Assembly: GCA_002105175.1 (NCBI GenBank)
Contig: MCGE01000021.1
Location: forward strand, 310,001 to 374,000
DNA: 64,000 nucleotides
Source: Absidia repens
Lineage: Eukaryota; Mucoromycota; Mucoromycetes; Mucorales; Cunninghamellaceae
Direction of reading: 5' to 3'
Shown: one piece after another, positions 10,731 through 21,325 of the stretch
How positions within the stretch are numbered: the first letter of the stretch is position 1
How the letters are laid out: each line of letters begins with the position of its first letter
Notes under the pieces: model-generated
Told to the model about the DNA's origin: nothing
What the model saw: only the letters and a program-made list of their open reading frames with translations
Databases searched by the model: none
Translations under genes and position numbers: made by a program

Positions 10731-11580
10731 TTTTAATAAGACTCACCTACACAACTCCTACTCTATACAAAAAAAAAAAAAAAAAAACCTACACAACTCC
10801 TACTGGCGGCCAATTGAGAACGGTATGGTGGGAAATGGAAATGAACTCGCGGGACTTACCCACACCATCAATCCCGTATGCTCCTCCTCCTGCCTACACT
10901 ATGACAGCAAAGCAATGGCTTTCTGAGGCCTCCCTATTCAACATGCCGCACGTGCGGTCTGGTGGCGCCTCCTCATCAGCAAGCTACCAAGCCAGGAAGC
11001 CCTCCGACACATACGAACGCAGGAAGAAAATCCAGGTTGGTGCCGCATATGCGACACAGAAATAGGAAATGCGTATCATATGATCGCTGACTGCCCCTTG
11101 AAACGATCCTTTTGGGCATCAGCAAAATGCATGGGCTTCAATTAAAGAAATTCATTTTCAAAAAAAAAAGTTTGGTGGTGTAAATGTCGTCAACATTCAA
11201 CATCAGCAGCTTGCCCTCCAGCTTATCTACATTCAACGCATATTCCGAACTAGAAAGTCTTCCGATATATGTACTCCCATGGTCGAAGACCTGACCCAAT
11301 ACTACACTGGACTGGACTCATGGATGGACCTACTCAAACACGCAGACACTATCAAGTGCGGTCTGAAAGCCATGGGGCTCCCCCTTTGTCCAAGTGGCAT
11401 AAAGCGAAGTAGAAAGTCTGACGACCGCGCACAGCCCTATCCATCTATTATAGAAATATGTGATACATCAATAGAATTAGTTTTTGCACCTTAGTCATAG
11501 TTTCCTAATTTAGGATTGTAGCGGATCTTGTCCACACCTGAATTTTCAGTAAAACAGCCACTTTATACAAAAAAAAAAAA
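10731..11580 (+). mobile_element. non-LTR retrotransposon (LINE) 3' remnant
   Basis: In changing frames the region encodes the end of a LINE reverse transcriptase: an approach segment (AKQWLSEASLFNMPH), then VWWRLLISKLPSQEALRHI, then the zinc-finger-like WCRICDTEIGNAYHMIADC of the RVT C-terminal domain, then LQLIYIQRIFRTRKSSD and a tail. It ends in ATACAAAAAAAAAAA. At least two frameshifts and a TAA at 11143 make it dead. The 5' boundary is uncertain. Confidence 0.75.
10746..10804 (+). mobile_element. minimal LINE insertion with 17-bp target-site duplication
   Basis: CCTACACAACTCCTACT occurs at 10746-10762 and again at 10788-10804. Between them are 25 bp, CTATAC followed by a poly-A run, matching the last bases of the LINE tails at 9736 and 11580. 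This is the pattern of target-primed reverse transcription aborted after a few template bases. It lies inside the older LINE remnant. Confidence 0.8.
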
Positions 11581-12044
11581 TCAAGTTAATAAACCGTAGA
11601 TAGCTCATTAGATTAAAATAACAAGAAGGCAAAACCTACGAGATGATGAAGATGATATAAGAGAAGAAGTAAATACATTTCATAACATAATACTAGTAAC
11701 GACAAAAAGGTGACCACAATACAACTTCCTTATTTCACCTATCAAAATCCCGCATTTTTTTCGGAATTTGGACGCAGTGGGGAAGAGTCCCTTGTTCTAA
11801 CAGAATGAAAATTTACGGACCACCATACATTTGATTTGATATAAAACATACTTGTAACCATAACAGAAAAATGTATATATACAACTACCCTAAGTACAAC
11901 CCTTAGAAACAGCCGTAGTTTAAACCAAAACAAAACAAAATGCCGTAACAGAGAAAAGACTTCCTCCTTTCCGACTTAATAATTATATGATAACAACTTC
12001 CCACGTAATGATAACAGCGACTGAAGTAATAAGAACGGTTTTAT
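11581..12044. other. intergenic, no gene seen
   Basis: AT-rich sequence between the LINE tail and the end of the phosphodiesterase gene. It probably includes that gene's 3' UTR. Nothing else is recognised. Confidence 0.4.
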
Positions 12045-14461
12045 TTAAGTTAAAGAAGGTGAAAAATTCTGTTCACTATTTCGCCTGAATTTTCCTTCTG
12101 AGCCATGACTACTACGCATCAAATGATCACCGCCAAGTGATGAAGAACGCTGAGAATGGTTAGCGTGATGAGCCAATCGTTGCTGATGTGATTTGACGTG
12201 ATGAATGGCATCAGCATAACTAGCACTCCGTATTCCCCAGTAAACTCTACGCCTGGAACCAGTTCCAATGGTTCGTTTTTCGAGATCGTTTGGGATTACC
12301 GCCATACCTGCAGCTACACTGACTCGCCGTCCTGAGGGATTCAACACACCTGCAGGAACCAAAGGGTCAGGGATATGATCGTAGTCATCAAAATAGTCGT
12401 CTTCCTCCTCAAAGTTGCTTGCTTCGTTTTGATTGGTCTCTTTAGCGTCTTGTGGTTCCCATTCTTGATCCATTGATATCCTACTATTAGTATCATCGTT
12501 GCCATTCTCTTCGTCGTCAGCAGAGGATGAATATTGATGTTGCTTTTGCTGCATGGACCATCTTCGTTTCTTGCTTTTGTTTTCGTTTTGAATGGTATCC
12601 AGCCAACGCAATCGATTTGATTTTAGTAATTCTAATAAAGTATCGGCTTTAGGGAAGAGAGCCGCGAAGATCTCAAAATAAGGACTGACAACGTAATCGC
12701 TGAACTGTAGCCCTACTGTGAGCTGGTTGGTTTTTTGTCGGTCCATATTGGGACTATTAGGTAAGCCATTCATGCGCTCCATATCGCCTTGATGGAAAAA
12801 TTCAGTACAAACTCGTTGTGACCAAATATAGCAGATAGGCCAAGGTCTTAAAGGATTGCTAATATCAGCAGCGTGTAGAAGGGTCTGGCATAAAATGAGT
12901 CGATCGTCCCGGCCCAAACATAATCCGCCCGTATTATCTATGATGGTTTGTGGAGGTAATGGCACGTTTGGTTGCTGTGGGGGTAGAAGTGGTGATGATG
13001 GTTCACAGTTACTATTTCTTTTTTTGGTATCATGATCTTCACTACCATCATCGCTACGATCTTGGGTATGACTCTTTATCGTTGTTGCAGTGTTGTCTGT
13101 AACACTCGAGGATGAAGAGGAGGACGAGAGGGATGGAAATGGTGTGGGAATGTAAGTATTCGGTGGCACTTTGGCGTTTGTGATGACGGGTGATCCCAAT
13201 GTAGGTGATGGTGGCGTTGACGGTTGATCTTGGCAAGGTGTGTTCAAATTGTATCGCTCCAAGAAATAAAGTAGTGGACTATTTTCACCGAGGTTTGCAA
13301 ATATATCTCGAAGGTGAGGAGTCACAAACGTCACTTCTTGGTTTTCATCTATATTTCCCTCTGTATGAAGAGTCGTAGTATCTGTTGAATTGTTTTTACT
13401 ATTGTCGCTGCTGCTCAAAGTCGATATAGATTCCCTCTTTTTTTCGATATGCTTGTGTGTCATTGAACATATACCACCATTGTTGTCATCAGGCTGAAAT
13501 AAATCCAAGATGGCTGCCATGTTTTCTTGAAGCTCATAATGAAAAATCATATCTGTTGCCAAAATCATTTTCACTAAAGCAAGTTTCGCTTCCCGCTCGG
13601 TCATTGTGTCACCTTGTTGATGGCTACATGATTCAATTGTTGTGAGCAAACGGTGTTTTTCCACCAAATCCAAAGCCAATGAGCACGAATAACTTTCCAA
13701 AACCGAGTGATTGTTATATTGGCATGCTAAATTTGTTTTCATATTCACTTGATAGTTATTGTTTAAACCAGGCTATCATATAAAACGGAGTGTGAATATG
13801 AGTATTCACTGCATTGATTTTTTTTGGGGGGGACTTTACGTGACCAATATCGTGACACAATCCAGCAATGAAGAGTAGAGCAATATCAATAGGTGATAAG
13901 TAATACACAATATCAAATTCTTGTACCATATAATAAAGGACCAATGTCACATCGACCGCATGATGGAAAGAATGATAAGCATTTGGATGATATCCTTGAT
14001 CCACGTCGATGAAAAAATCCAATAACACTGAAGGCGTCCAGCCGAGTTTATTCAACAAGTCAAGGTTTTGAAAACATACCAGAAGCAGGCCATAAATATC
14101 CGCCCGAGATTTGCCATGTAGATTGAAATCCAAAGTTGCCAGCTGTTGCTGTTCATCGTCGTCTCGTGTGTGCTCGGTGCTATTTGCTTTTAGCAGCTTC
14201 TACATAAGTTAAAAAAAAAAAAAGTGCCGGCGGCGTTGTTATTATAGTTGTCGGGCGCATATTCCACGGAGTAAAGTGTCTTACCCTTTCAATCTGGAAC
14301 AACTCATCGGATGACAGAGTATTGTGACGAAGTATAAGCATTGTGACAAGTTCTTTTGCACTGTAGGGTATGGCTATCGAGAAATTTTCGGTTTGACGGA
14401 GAAAAAGATAAAAGCAATAAAAAAAAATTTGCCAGCCATACATTTTGTCCCAAGAAACCAA
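12045..14461 (-). CDS. 3',5'-cyclic nucleotide phosphodiesterase (class I), 5' end provisional
   Basis: Three exons (14461-14285, 14199-13840, 13772-12045) join in frame to about 754 aa. The PDEase_I signature is clear: metal-binding YHSFHHAVDV (residues 134-143), HD in LCHDIGH (175-176), PGLNNNYQ at 180, and the later metal Asp482 in LLHAADISNP. The enzyme would hydrolyse cAMP and damp PKA signalling in the cytosol. Unusually, residues about 278-455 form a disordered Ser/Thr/Pro-rich insertion between the helices that build the active site, and a 240-residue charged, acidic tail follows the domain (DDEENGNDD; EEEDDYFDDY). The first exon is doubtful: its start has poor coding character, and an ATG near 14501 with another intron is possible. 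Confidence 0.85.
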
Positions 14462-14640
14462 ACAACAGAACGGAGTTTTTGTGCTGATCCAATGAATTCA
14501 AGTATGCAGAAACCTTAATAAAGCTTTTGGGAGTTTCCTTTTTTTATTATAAAAACGAACTTCCAAGTAGATGTTTATTTAATAAATCTTCATTCTATTT
14601 ATGGGTAAATAGACTATTGGTTCACATTGTATCATTTTCG

Positions 14641-15393
14641 TCAACATCTTTTTGCAGAAATTAATAGCATCATTGGGCGGCGAGCTTCATCAGGCATTGT
14701 GGCAAGCATAGCTGGCTCTGGTAAAGGTTCAACTACCTTTGTGATTTGAAAAAGTCCATTACAGATCAATGTATTGATGTAAGTGGTTAATGTCTTGTGA
14801 TACTTGGTAACTTCACAACCTAAAAAGTTGGTTGTACGGTAACCTTGAGAAAAATACCGATCCACTGGCCAATGGTCGGGCTTTCCATCTAGACCATAAA
14901 TCCAGTCCCCAGTTCCATAGGATGTAAAAATAGGATGTTCAACAGAGAAGATAAGGTCACCGCAGCCAGGTTTTAAGAAACGTGCCACGTTTGCTACTAC
15001 TGCGTCAAAAGACTGAACATAGTGGAATGCGAGCGAGCTAATAACTACATCAAAAGTACCCTCAGGGAAGTCCATTTCTTCTATCGACATGATCCTGAAT
15101 TCGAGTTTCTTGTTGTTGTTGCCATGGTCGCCAATAACTTCTTTTGCTTTCGACTCCGCCATATCCAACATTTTATGTGAGCTATCAATGCCAACTACCG
15201 ACGAAGCGCCTTGCTCCAAAGCGTAAAAACAATGCCAGCCGTATCCACAACCAATATCCAATACACGCTTTCCTTTGAAGTCTGGTAGCATTTGTTTCAT
15301 AGTAGCCCATTCTCCGGCGGCCTCTAAACCATACTTAGAGCGCGCCATTTCTTGATATTTACTGAAAAAATCGTGGTTGTCGTACTTATTCAT
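14641..15393 (-). CDS. class I SAM-dependent methyltransferase
   Basis: A single uninterrupted frame of 250 aa. Motif I is VLDIGCGYGWH (residues about 44-54), followed by an acidic residue after the next strand (VVGIDSSHKM), and a later strand DVVISSLAFHY. This is a Methyltransf_11/UbiE-like small-molecule methyltransferase. The C-terminus (VEPLPEPAMLATMPDEARRP) resembles bacterial-type proteins of this group. It has no intron, unlike most neighbours, which allows but does not prove horizontal origin. The substrate is unknown. Confidence 0.85.
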   Translation of the reverse strand: MNKYDNHDFFSKYQEMARSKYGLEAAGEWATMKQMLPDFKGKRVLDIGCGYGWHCFYALEQGASSVVGIDSSHKMLDMAESKAKEVIGDHGNNNKKLEFRIMSIEEMDFPEGTFDVVISSLAFHYVQSFDAVVANVARFLKPGCGDLIFSVEHPIFTSYGTGDWIYGLDGKPDHWPVDRYFSQGYRTTNFLGCEVTKYHKTLTTYINTLICNGLFQITKVVEPLPEPAMLATMPDEARRPMMLLISAKRC

Positions 15394-16019
15394 ACTTGTT
15401 AATATCTAATAGCGTTTCAAAAGTTTGTTTCTGGTACAGAATATGAAGCTTATATAAGGAGGTGAGATGCGCGGAAGTAAAGTGCACTTGCTACGGCAGG
15501 TTCTTTTTTTTCTTTTTTGTAGAACCTGTTACACCGAGAACTCGAAATTAAGACACAGTCATAATACTTTTTGCTTCTTTTTTTTTGGGACGAGTGAGGT
15601 AAAAAAAGTGACTTTTACTGAGTAAAATTGGGACCAAAGAAAGTACAATTGAGATTAACTGTCATGGATCTGGTCATCTCACCTCATTTTTTGGTCCTCA
15701 TGTGGGCCGTTACTAGGGACCAATGAAAGTATTCGTAATTTGGACAATAATTTGATGAAATGAAATTTATTACCTCGACGACGAACGTGAACCAATCGTC
15801 ACTAAAGTTTTCAAGTACCTTCTTCTGCATCCGGCCCGTTTGATATCAGATATAACGCCTCATCGCATTTCATGATTAATTCAAAGTAGAGTAGATAAAT
15901 ATATAATAGAATAATAAAGGAAACGCCATTTGTTATATATTTTTAAAGAAAATATACTGTAAGAAAATTCTTTAGTTTGCTTTTTTTTTACTACCGATAA
16001 TAAATCTACTGTCTTTAAA
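15394..16019. other. intergenic, methyltransferase upstream region
   Basis: Promoter side of the methyltransferase gene. It contains a hairpin-like pair CAGGTTCT / AGAACCTG (15497-15528) around a poly-T loop. No gene is seen. Confidence 0.4.
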
Positions 16020-16128
16020 TCTTTTTCAGACTGAGCACTGAGCGACAATGGTTGGGCCCAAAGCGCTGCCCATCAATGTGTGAAATGGCGAAGTTGTCTA
16101 AACACCATACTATTCTTTGTTCGACAAA

Positions 16129-16166
<38 letters not shown>

Positions 16167-16363
16167 ACTCGACGAACGCTGAGCACGGTGGTTGAACCCC
16201 AAGAGACAGTCTACCATAGTGGAACATGGGGGGGGGGCTCTAATCCCATCCCATCAAAACCAAATTAAAAAAAAAAAACTGGCACCCAGTAAATCGATAG
16301 ATTTCCAAAGGCTTCAGCAGAGTGCTGGAGCGTTTATTGTATTAGTAAAAATATTTTTATGTG
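16020..16363 (-). repeat. dispersed AATAAA-start repeat, copy 1 (inverted, internally deleted)
   Basis: The reverse complement begins AATAAACGCTCCAGCACTCT and includes the TTACTGGGTG and GATGGGATGGGATTA blocks of the family. It then reaches a second end-type block (ATGGGCAGCGCTTTGGGCCC) almost at once. The roughly 700-bp middle is missing, leaving the two end blocks side by side around a long homopolymer run. This is the only copy in reverse orientation. Confidence 0.7.
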
Positions 16364-16842
16364 GGACTCTACCTTAAGCAGCATCTAATTCCAGCCGTCA
16401 TAACTAGCATTTTAATGTACAACATCACATAAGGAGTCAATCAGGGGTCGGACGACGAGACTGAAAATTTTCCAAAGGATAGAAGAAATACAGGGAAAAT
16501 GCAACAGAGCCCTTAAAAATAGAATTCAATTCATTCATGAATATCATATATTTTCAGCCATTTCCTATTTTGGTTATCTTGGAATGATACAAACCAGCAA
16601 AATAAAAACATATATCTATTTTCCTTTTAATTTACAATTCATCTGTTTTTGCTTTTTGTTGATTGTTTGTTATTTTTGGCTGTGGGGTTTTTTCGCACTT
16701 TTTTTTTTTAACTTTTTTACGCATAATACTAATGTTATTGTTTTTGTCCATATTTTGTCACGTGTATGTCCTTTCCTCGCTACTTCAACCTACTCATACC
16801 TTGAACATCACAGTTCACTTTGCTCATCAGGTGCAGGATGAA
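16364..16842. other. intergenic, no gene seen
   Basis: Low-complexity T-rich sequence upstream of the membrane-protein gene. An open frame runs through from 16663, but it looks like a hydrophobic translation of poly-T. A CAG at 16828-16830 could be a splice acceptor for an upstream exon that I cannot place. Confidence 0.35.
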
Positions 16843-17805
16843 ATGATTCTTTACAAGAGCAAGATAGCAGCCGCAGCAAGAGTAGCAGACAATGAGCACC
16901 TTCGTGGCAATACCCTTATTGGCAGTTTCCGCTTTATAAGGAATGATGCACGCGCCACAATTCAAACGGCGATCAATGCGATTGTATTGGGTGTTCGTGT
17001 TTATATATTGCTTTCCATTCTATTACTCACCACATTGATGGATGGATTTAAATTATATCGTAAAGCCATTGAATCCACCGCCCAGAGACTGACAAGGAAA
17101 AAATATAACGGCAATGACCAGTCAGTAGCTGGTTTAGTGGCAAGTGCCGTTACCATAAACATCACCAGTGAGCATGAGGAACGGTCCAATACTACAGAAG
17201 AGAAAATAGCCATCAATGAGGAAAATAAATCTTCGGAATTAACGGTTGAAAGTAACGCTAACACGTTATCATCATCACCTCAAACATGTTCAAGTCATGC
17301 ATCTTGGTTTAAAACGCTATTTCCATCAAGTAATACGGGCGGCAATGGTATTCAACCTCTAGCAGCAGCGTTATCAGCATCAGCTGAAATGCAAAAGGGG
17401 AATGAATGGAATGGTGCCAAGGAATCGGATATACCTGCACATATTTCAAGTATCAATACCACTACGTTAATCATTGATAATAACGAAAATGATAAACGTA
17501 CCGGAAGAAAGAACGAAATATCGCCTTCAACATCATCATCATCGTCATCAGTATCGTCTTTATCTACTACAGCGACCAAGAAAAATCGGCTATTTAGTAA
17601 AAAACAACCATACGCCGTTAATAATAATTCCCTTTCGCCCCCTCGTCCTCTTGCTACTTATTCATCTCGGCCTTTTGCCACCAGTAATGCCCTTACCACA
17701 ACCCAATTTCCACACTCATTCGGCACCGGTTTATCATTGAAGCTAAAACAGCCGGGTCGAAGGATAAGCTTATTATTTAAAGCTAAAAATAAAAATAAAA
17801 AGTAA
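16843..17805 (+). CDS. unrecognised membrane protein with long disordered tail
   Basis: From the ATG at 16843 the frame gives 320 aa. A helical, basic N-terminus (MILYKSKIAAAARVADNEHL) leads to a strongly hydrophobic stretch at about residues 42-68 (NAIVLGVRVYILLSILLLTT), then KLYRKAIES and a Ser/Thr/Asn-rich tail with a basic end (LLFKAKNKNKK). One or two membrane passes are likely. No family is recognised. The frame stays open further upstream, but that part is T-rich and unlikely to be coding. A repeat-family copy starts about 40 bp after the stop. Confidence 0.6.
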   Translation: MILYKSKIAAAARVADNEHLRGNTLIGSFRFIRNDARATIQTAINAIVLGVRVYILLSILLLTTLMDGFKLYRKAIESTAQRLTRKKYNGNDQSVAGLVASAVTINITSEHEERSNTTEEKIAINEENKSSELTVESNANTLSSSPQTCSSHASWFKTLFPSSNTGGNGIQPLAAALSASAEMQKGNEWNGAKESDIPAHISSINTTTLIIDNNENDKRTGRKNEISPSTSSSSSSVSSLSTTATKKNRLFSKKQPYAVNNNSLSPPRPLATYSSRPFATSNALTTTQFPHSFGTGLSLKLKQPGRRISLLFKAKNKNKK

Positions 17806-17842
17806 CAATACGAAGCTATCATTTAATTCTTTTCTTAGGCTA

Positions 17843-18960
17843 TAATAAATGCTCTGACACTCTGCTGGAGCTTTTGGAAATATATTGGTTTACTGGGTGT
17901 CAGAGTTTTCTTTACAGAGTGGGTGTTAATGAGATAGATTTAAGACTCCACCGTGTCGCATAGTATACGGTGGGCAGACCCTTGAGGCCCAACCGTGTCG
18001 TCAATGGGTATCTTTTTGTGCGTTGAAAAAAAAATGGGTAGGAGCTAGGTAACTTTGTCATCTCGCACTTTGGTGGGCACACCCCTTGGGGCCCGACGGT
18101 CGTGCTCAGCGCCCGTTAATTGCATTTTTTTGTGTGTGTGTTGAAAAAGAAATATAGGGTTAGTGTTATGTGTAAAAAAATTCAATTCAGACGCCGCACA
18201 CATAATTTCCCATTTTTTTTTTTGGCTCCAATTTTTTTTTCTTTCTTCTTCTTCCTTCATGAAAATCTGAATGATATGATGGCAAGCCTCATTGGGATAC
18301 TGGTGATCTAGGATTAGTGTTAGAACCTGAATTAGAGGCATTTTCAAAAATGCAAAACAGACATCATGGGGAAACCCTTTCATTTTGGATGTAGGATTTG
18401 GGAACGCCATTAGATCATATTAGGAAATAGTATCATGGAATCGTCATTAGTTTAGTATTAGTTTGTCATCGTTTGTATCTACCTCTGAATAAAGTATGCT
18501 TGTTTTTATTATTATTATTTTCTCTATTATACGTTTATATCATGAGCTTTATTGACTGTGTGAATATGCGCATCGAACAAAAAAGTGTGCGTGTATATAT
18601 GAAAAAGGAACGGATTGGGTGTCAAGTTGACTTCTTCCACTGACTCATGTATACTCTATAAATTTATACATAGAAGAGAAAACATGCACATTTTGTGTGA
18701 AAGAAATAGATATTACGGTGTATTTTGTTGCGGTGGGCATTACTGAGCAGCAAAGTTGAGGTAGTATTTATTGTGTAGCTAGGGATCAAAAATGTTCAAT
18801 ATACTGGGTGTCAGGGGGCGAGCGTTGTGAAGTGTGGGTTTCACTGGGATGGGATTAGACGCCTCTGCCATTTCACACTTTAGTGGGCAGCCCCTTGGGG
18901 CTAAACCATCATGTTCAGCGCTTCGTCTGAAAAAAAGGAGTCGAAGTGACTATAGCTGAG
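17843..18960 (+). repeat. dispersed AATAAA-start repeat, copy 2 (full length)
   Basis: It starts AATAAATGCTCTGACACTCT 38 bp after a stop codon. Family blocks follow: TTACTGGGTGTCAG, GGTGGGCA..CCCTTG..GCCC (twice), a central part with the hairpin GCATTTTCAAAAATGC at 18338-18353, a second AATAAA near 18487, and a terminal end-type block at 18805-18930 (CTGGGTGTCAG to GTTCAGCGC). The minus strand of the centre has an open frame (18410-18045) of the kind seen in other copies. Confidence 0.8.
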
Positions 18961-19469
18961 TATTCTTACGATTCATATATAAATAAAGTATAATGATGCA
19001 TCTGGATATAGTGCACCATAGAGTGAGCGTCTATAATGTAGCAATTTTTTCCCGCGACATGGATGAACAAAAACATATATAGACAAAAAACAAAGTCAAC
19101 AATGACAGACAAAAGACAAAAGCAGTAAAGTGATGACAAAAGGTTGCTTTTATTCAAAAGATAATAATATTGGGGGTGGGTATCATAATAATCTCTAAAC
19201 TACAATATGTAATAAAGTTCTTTTCAAATAATTATGAGTGAGTTTATTAGCTACCTCATTATTTTTGACGACGACTCGTTGAGTAATGTATGTAAGGGGC
19301 GCCTTGTAGCGCTGAGCATCCAGAATGCCACAAATATTGCTAGTAAACAATAAAAACAAATATCACACATTTATTCATTTTACTAATGATTCCCAAAACT
19401 AAACAATAATAATAATAATAGCAATAAATAGACTAATTCACTACTGTAATGCAGATCATCAATCAACCA
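18961..19469. other. 3'-flank of the dehydrogenase gene
   Basis: Mostly AT-rich with an AATAATAAT run. The minus strand carries a splice-acceptor-like sequence followed by an open 48-codon stretch (19338-19195), and the plus strand an overlapping 39-codon ORF from 19233. Neither is recognised. Confidence 0.35.
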
Positions 19470-20510
19470 CTAGTAAGAATAGATACCACGGCCAGATTTC
19501 TTGCCCAAAAAGCCAGCATCGACATATTTCTGAAGCAACACGGAAGGTCTGTATTTGGAGTCACCAGTGTTTTCATGGAGCACCTTCATGATAGATAAAC
19601 AAGTATCCAAGCCAATGAAATCGGCGAGTGTCAAGGGACCCATAGGCATGTTGGTGCCCAGCTTCATAGTGGTATCAATATCTTCGGCGCTAGCAAATTC
19701 ACTTTCCAATAGCATGACAGCTTCATTGATATAAGGCATCAGCAGACGGTTGGCGACAAAGCCAGGAATATCCTTAACCACCGTGGTTGTCTTGCCCATA
19801 GCAGTTGCCAAAGCCTTGGTTTCATTCACCACCAAAGGATCCGTTGCCAATCCTGGAATCAACTCAACAAGCTTCATCACAGGAACTGGGTTCATAAAAT
19901 GCATCCCAATTACCTATACAATGTAAACATTAAAAATTTATGGTTAATGCATATACAGCCATAATCTCATATATATTATTGATTCTACCTACCTTTTCAG
20001 CGCGCTTGGTGGCTGCACCAATTTTGGTGATACTGATACTACTAGTGTTGGAAGCCAAAATACAGTCTGATTTACAAATCTTGTCCAAATCACCAAAAAT
20101 GGCGCTCTTGATGTTCAGGTTTTCTGAGGCGGCTTCAATCACAATATCCATGTTATCCAAGTCTTGCAAACTGTTGGTAGTGCTCACCAAATCGCGAACC
20201 ACATTGGCATGGTCCGATGTCATTTTGTTTTTGGCCACATCCTTTTCCAATAGTTTGTCTACACGCAAAAGTCAAAGAAATATCGCTGAGTAACACTTTT
20301 CTTTTGAGCCGTACGTAGTTCTGTCACTTACTCATAAAAGCAAGTCCTCGGTCAGTTTGTTCCTTGCTAATGTCCATTAATACCACAGGCAACTGCGTCA
20401 CATTGGCTGCAACATAAGCAATACCAAGCCCCATTTGACCTGAGCCAATCACACCAACACGCTTGATATGATCAATATTGACCTAGTATCCAACAAAAAG
20501 TTGTAAGTAG

Positions 20511-20542
<32 letters not shown>

Positions 20543-20716
20543 GGGGCAAAAAGTCTTACTGGGCTTGAGGACAAGTGTCGGCATGGTTGGGTCTAAAATA
20601 AATAGGGGAACAGCAGCGATGATGAATAATCAGGTTTTATATATACAAATTTTATTAGTTACCTTGAAAGCAGGACGGGTCAATTTTAATGTTGAGCGAG
20701 CAGCAAATGAGAGCAT
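19470..20716 (-). CDS. mitochondrial 3-hydroxyacyl-CoA dehydrogenase
   Basis: Five exons (20716-20663, 20592-20560, 20482-20332, 20258-19993, 19913-19470) join to 315 aa. The first two short exons encode a basic, Ser/Arg-rich leader ([18 protein letters not shown], then [11 protein letters not shown]), a likely mitochondrial presequence. The NAD-binding Rossmann motif [11 protein letters not shown] (residues 39-49) follows, then the catalytic pair in [13 protein letters not shown] (His173, Glu185) and the C-terminal dimer domain ([26 protein letters not shown]). Length and motifs fit short-chain HADH, which oxidises L-3-hydroxyacyl-CoA in beta-oxidation; a 3-hydroxybutyryl-CoA dehydrogenase role is also possible. 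The 33-nt second exon is unusually short, but its splice sites and frame are exact. Confidence 0.93.
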
Positions 20717-21325
20717 AGTAATAGTTTGGAAAAAGAATAGGGAATGGAAAAAAAAAATAAAAGGTTAAGCTTACGCGAAGAAAAACCGGGGAAGAATATC
20801 GTGGGAAAAATCGAGCATGGGTGATGGCCTGCCATGATTGGACTTCGTTTATTGAAATTCAGGAACAGATAAATGTCATGGAAATGTACTTTCCCCGGGT
20901 TTAGAGTGTCCATTATCATACTCGGATTGACTATAGGTAGGATCAAACTATTCATTATAAAACTTCTTCAAACTTGTTGTATTGCATGCCTAATTATGGG
21001 TATCTCGTATCACTGTTTTTGGATGAGGTGCTACTTCATGAGAGAATACAGATAGTCCGCATTTTTTCTGGTGGCCAAGAAACTAGCTCTATATAGACTC
21101 CGTATGTATGGGTTGTTTTTTTTTTTTGCCAAGGGAATGCTCAGTTAAAAAAAAAAAAAAAAGGAATCAACAGTACAAGATCAATATTAGTGAAACGAAT
21201 ACAGCACCCAAATGCGGGTCCACGTTTGCCAAGTATTGATACCAAGGTTTTTTTTTTTCGACTATATAACACAACGTCTAAGTTTCATATCTCAGAAAAA
21301 AATAGCAACGCCATCCAGTTACAGC
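20717..21325. other. divergent intergenic region
   Basis: Lies between the starts of the HADH gene (minus) and the membrane-protein gene (plus), so it should hold both promoters. An A-run spans 21146-21162. No gene is recognised. Confidence 0.4.

Noticed and set aside
10814..11065. 83-codon ORF in the LINE remnant as a gene
   Set aside because: It begins in RT sequence, then leaves the true RT frame after a frameshift; the real frame there encodes the zinc-finger-like WCRICD segment.
16663..16842. N-terminal extension of the 17.8-kb membrane-protein ORF
   Set aside because: It is a hydrophobic reading of T-rich DNA and probably 5' UTR or intron; the ATG at 16843 starts the clearly coding part.
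18045..18410. 121-codon minus-strand ORF as a normal gene
   Set aside because: It lies wholly in the dispersed repeat and recurs in other copies, so it is reported as a repeat property, not as a gene.
21212..21325. Upstream in-frame extension of the type II membrane protein
   Set aside because: Contains a poly-Phe stretch from a T run; the later ATG gives a normal cytosolic N-terminus.
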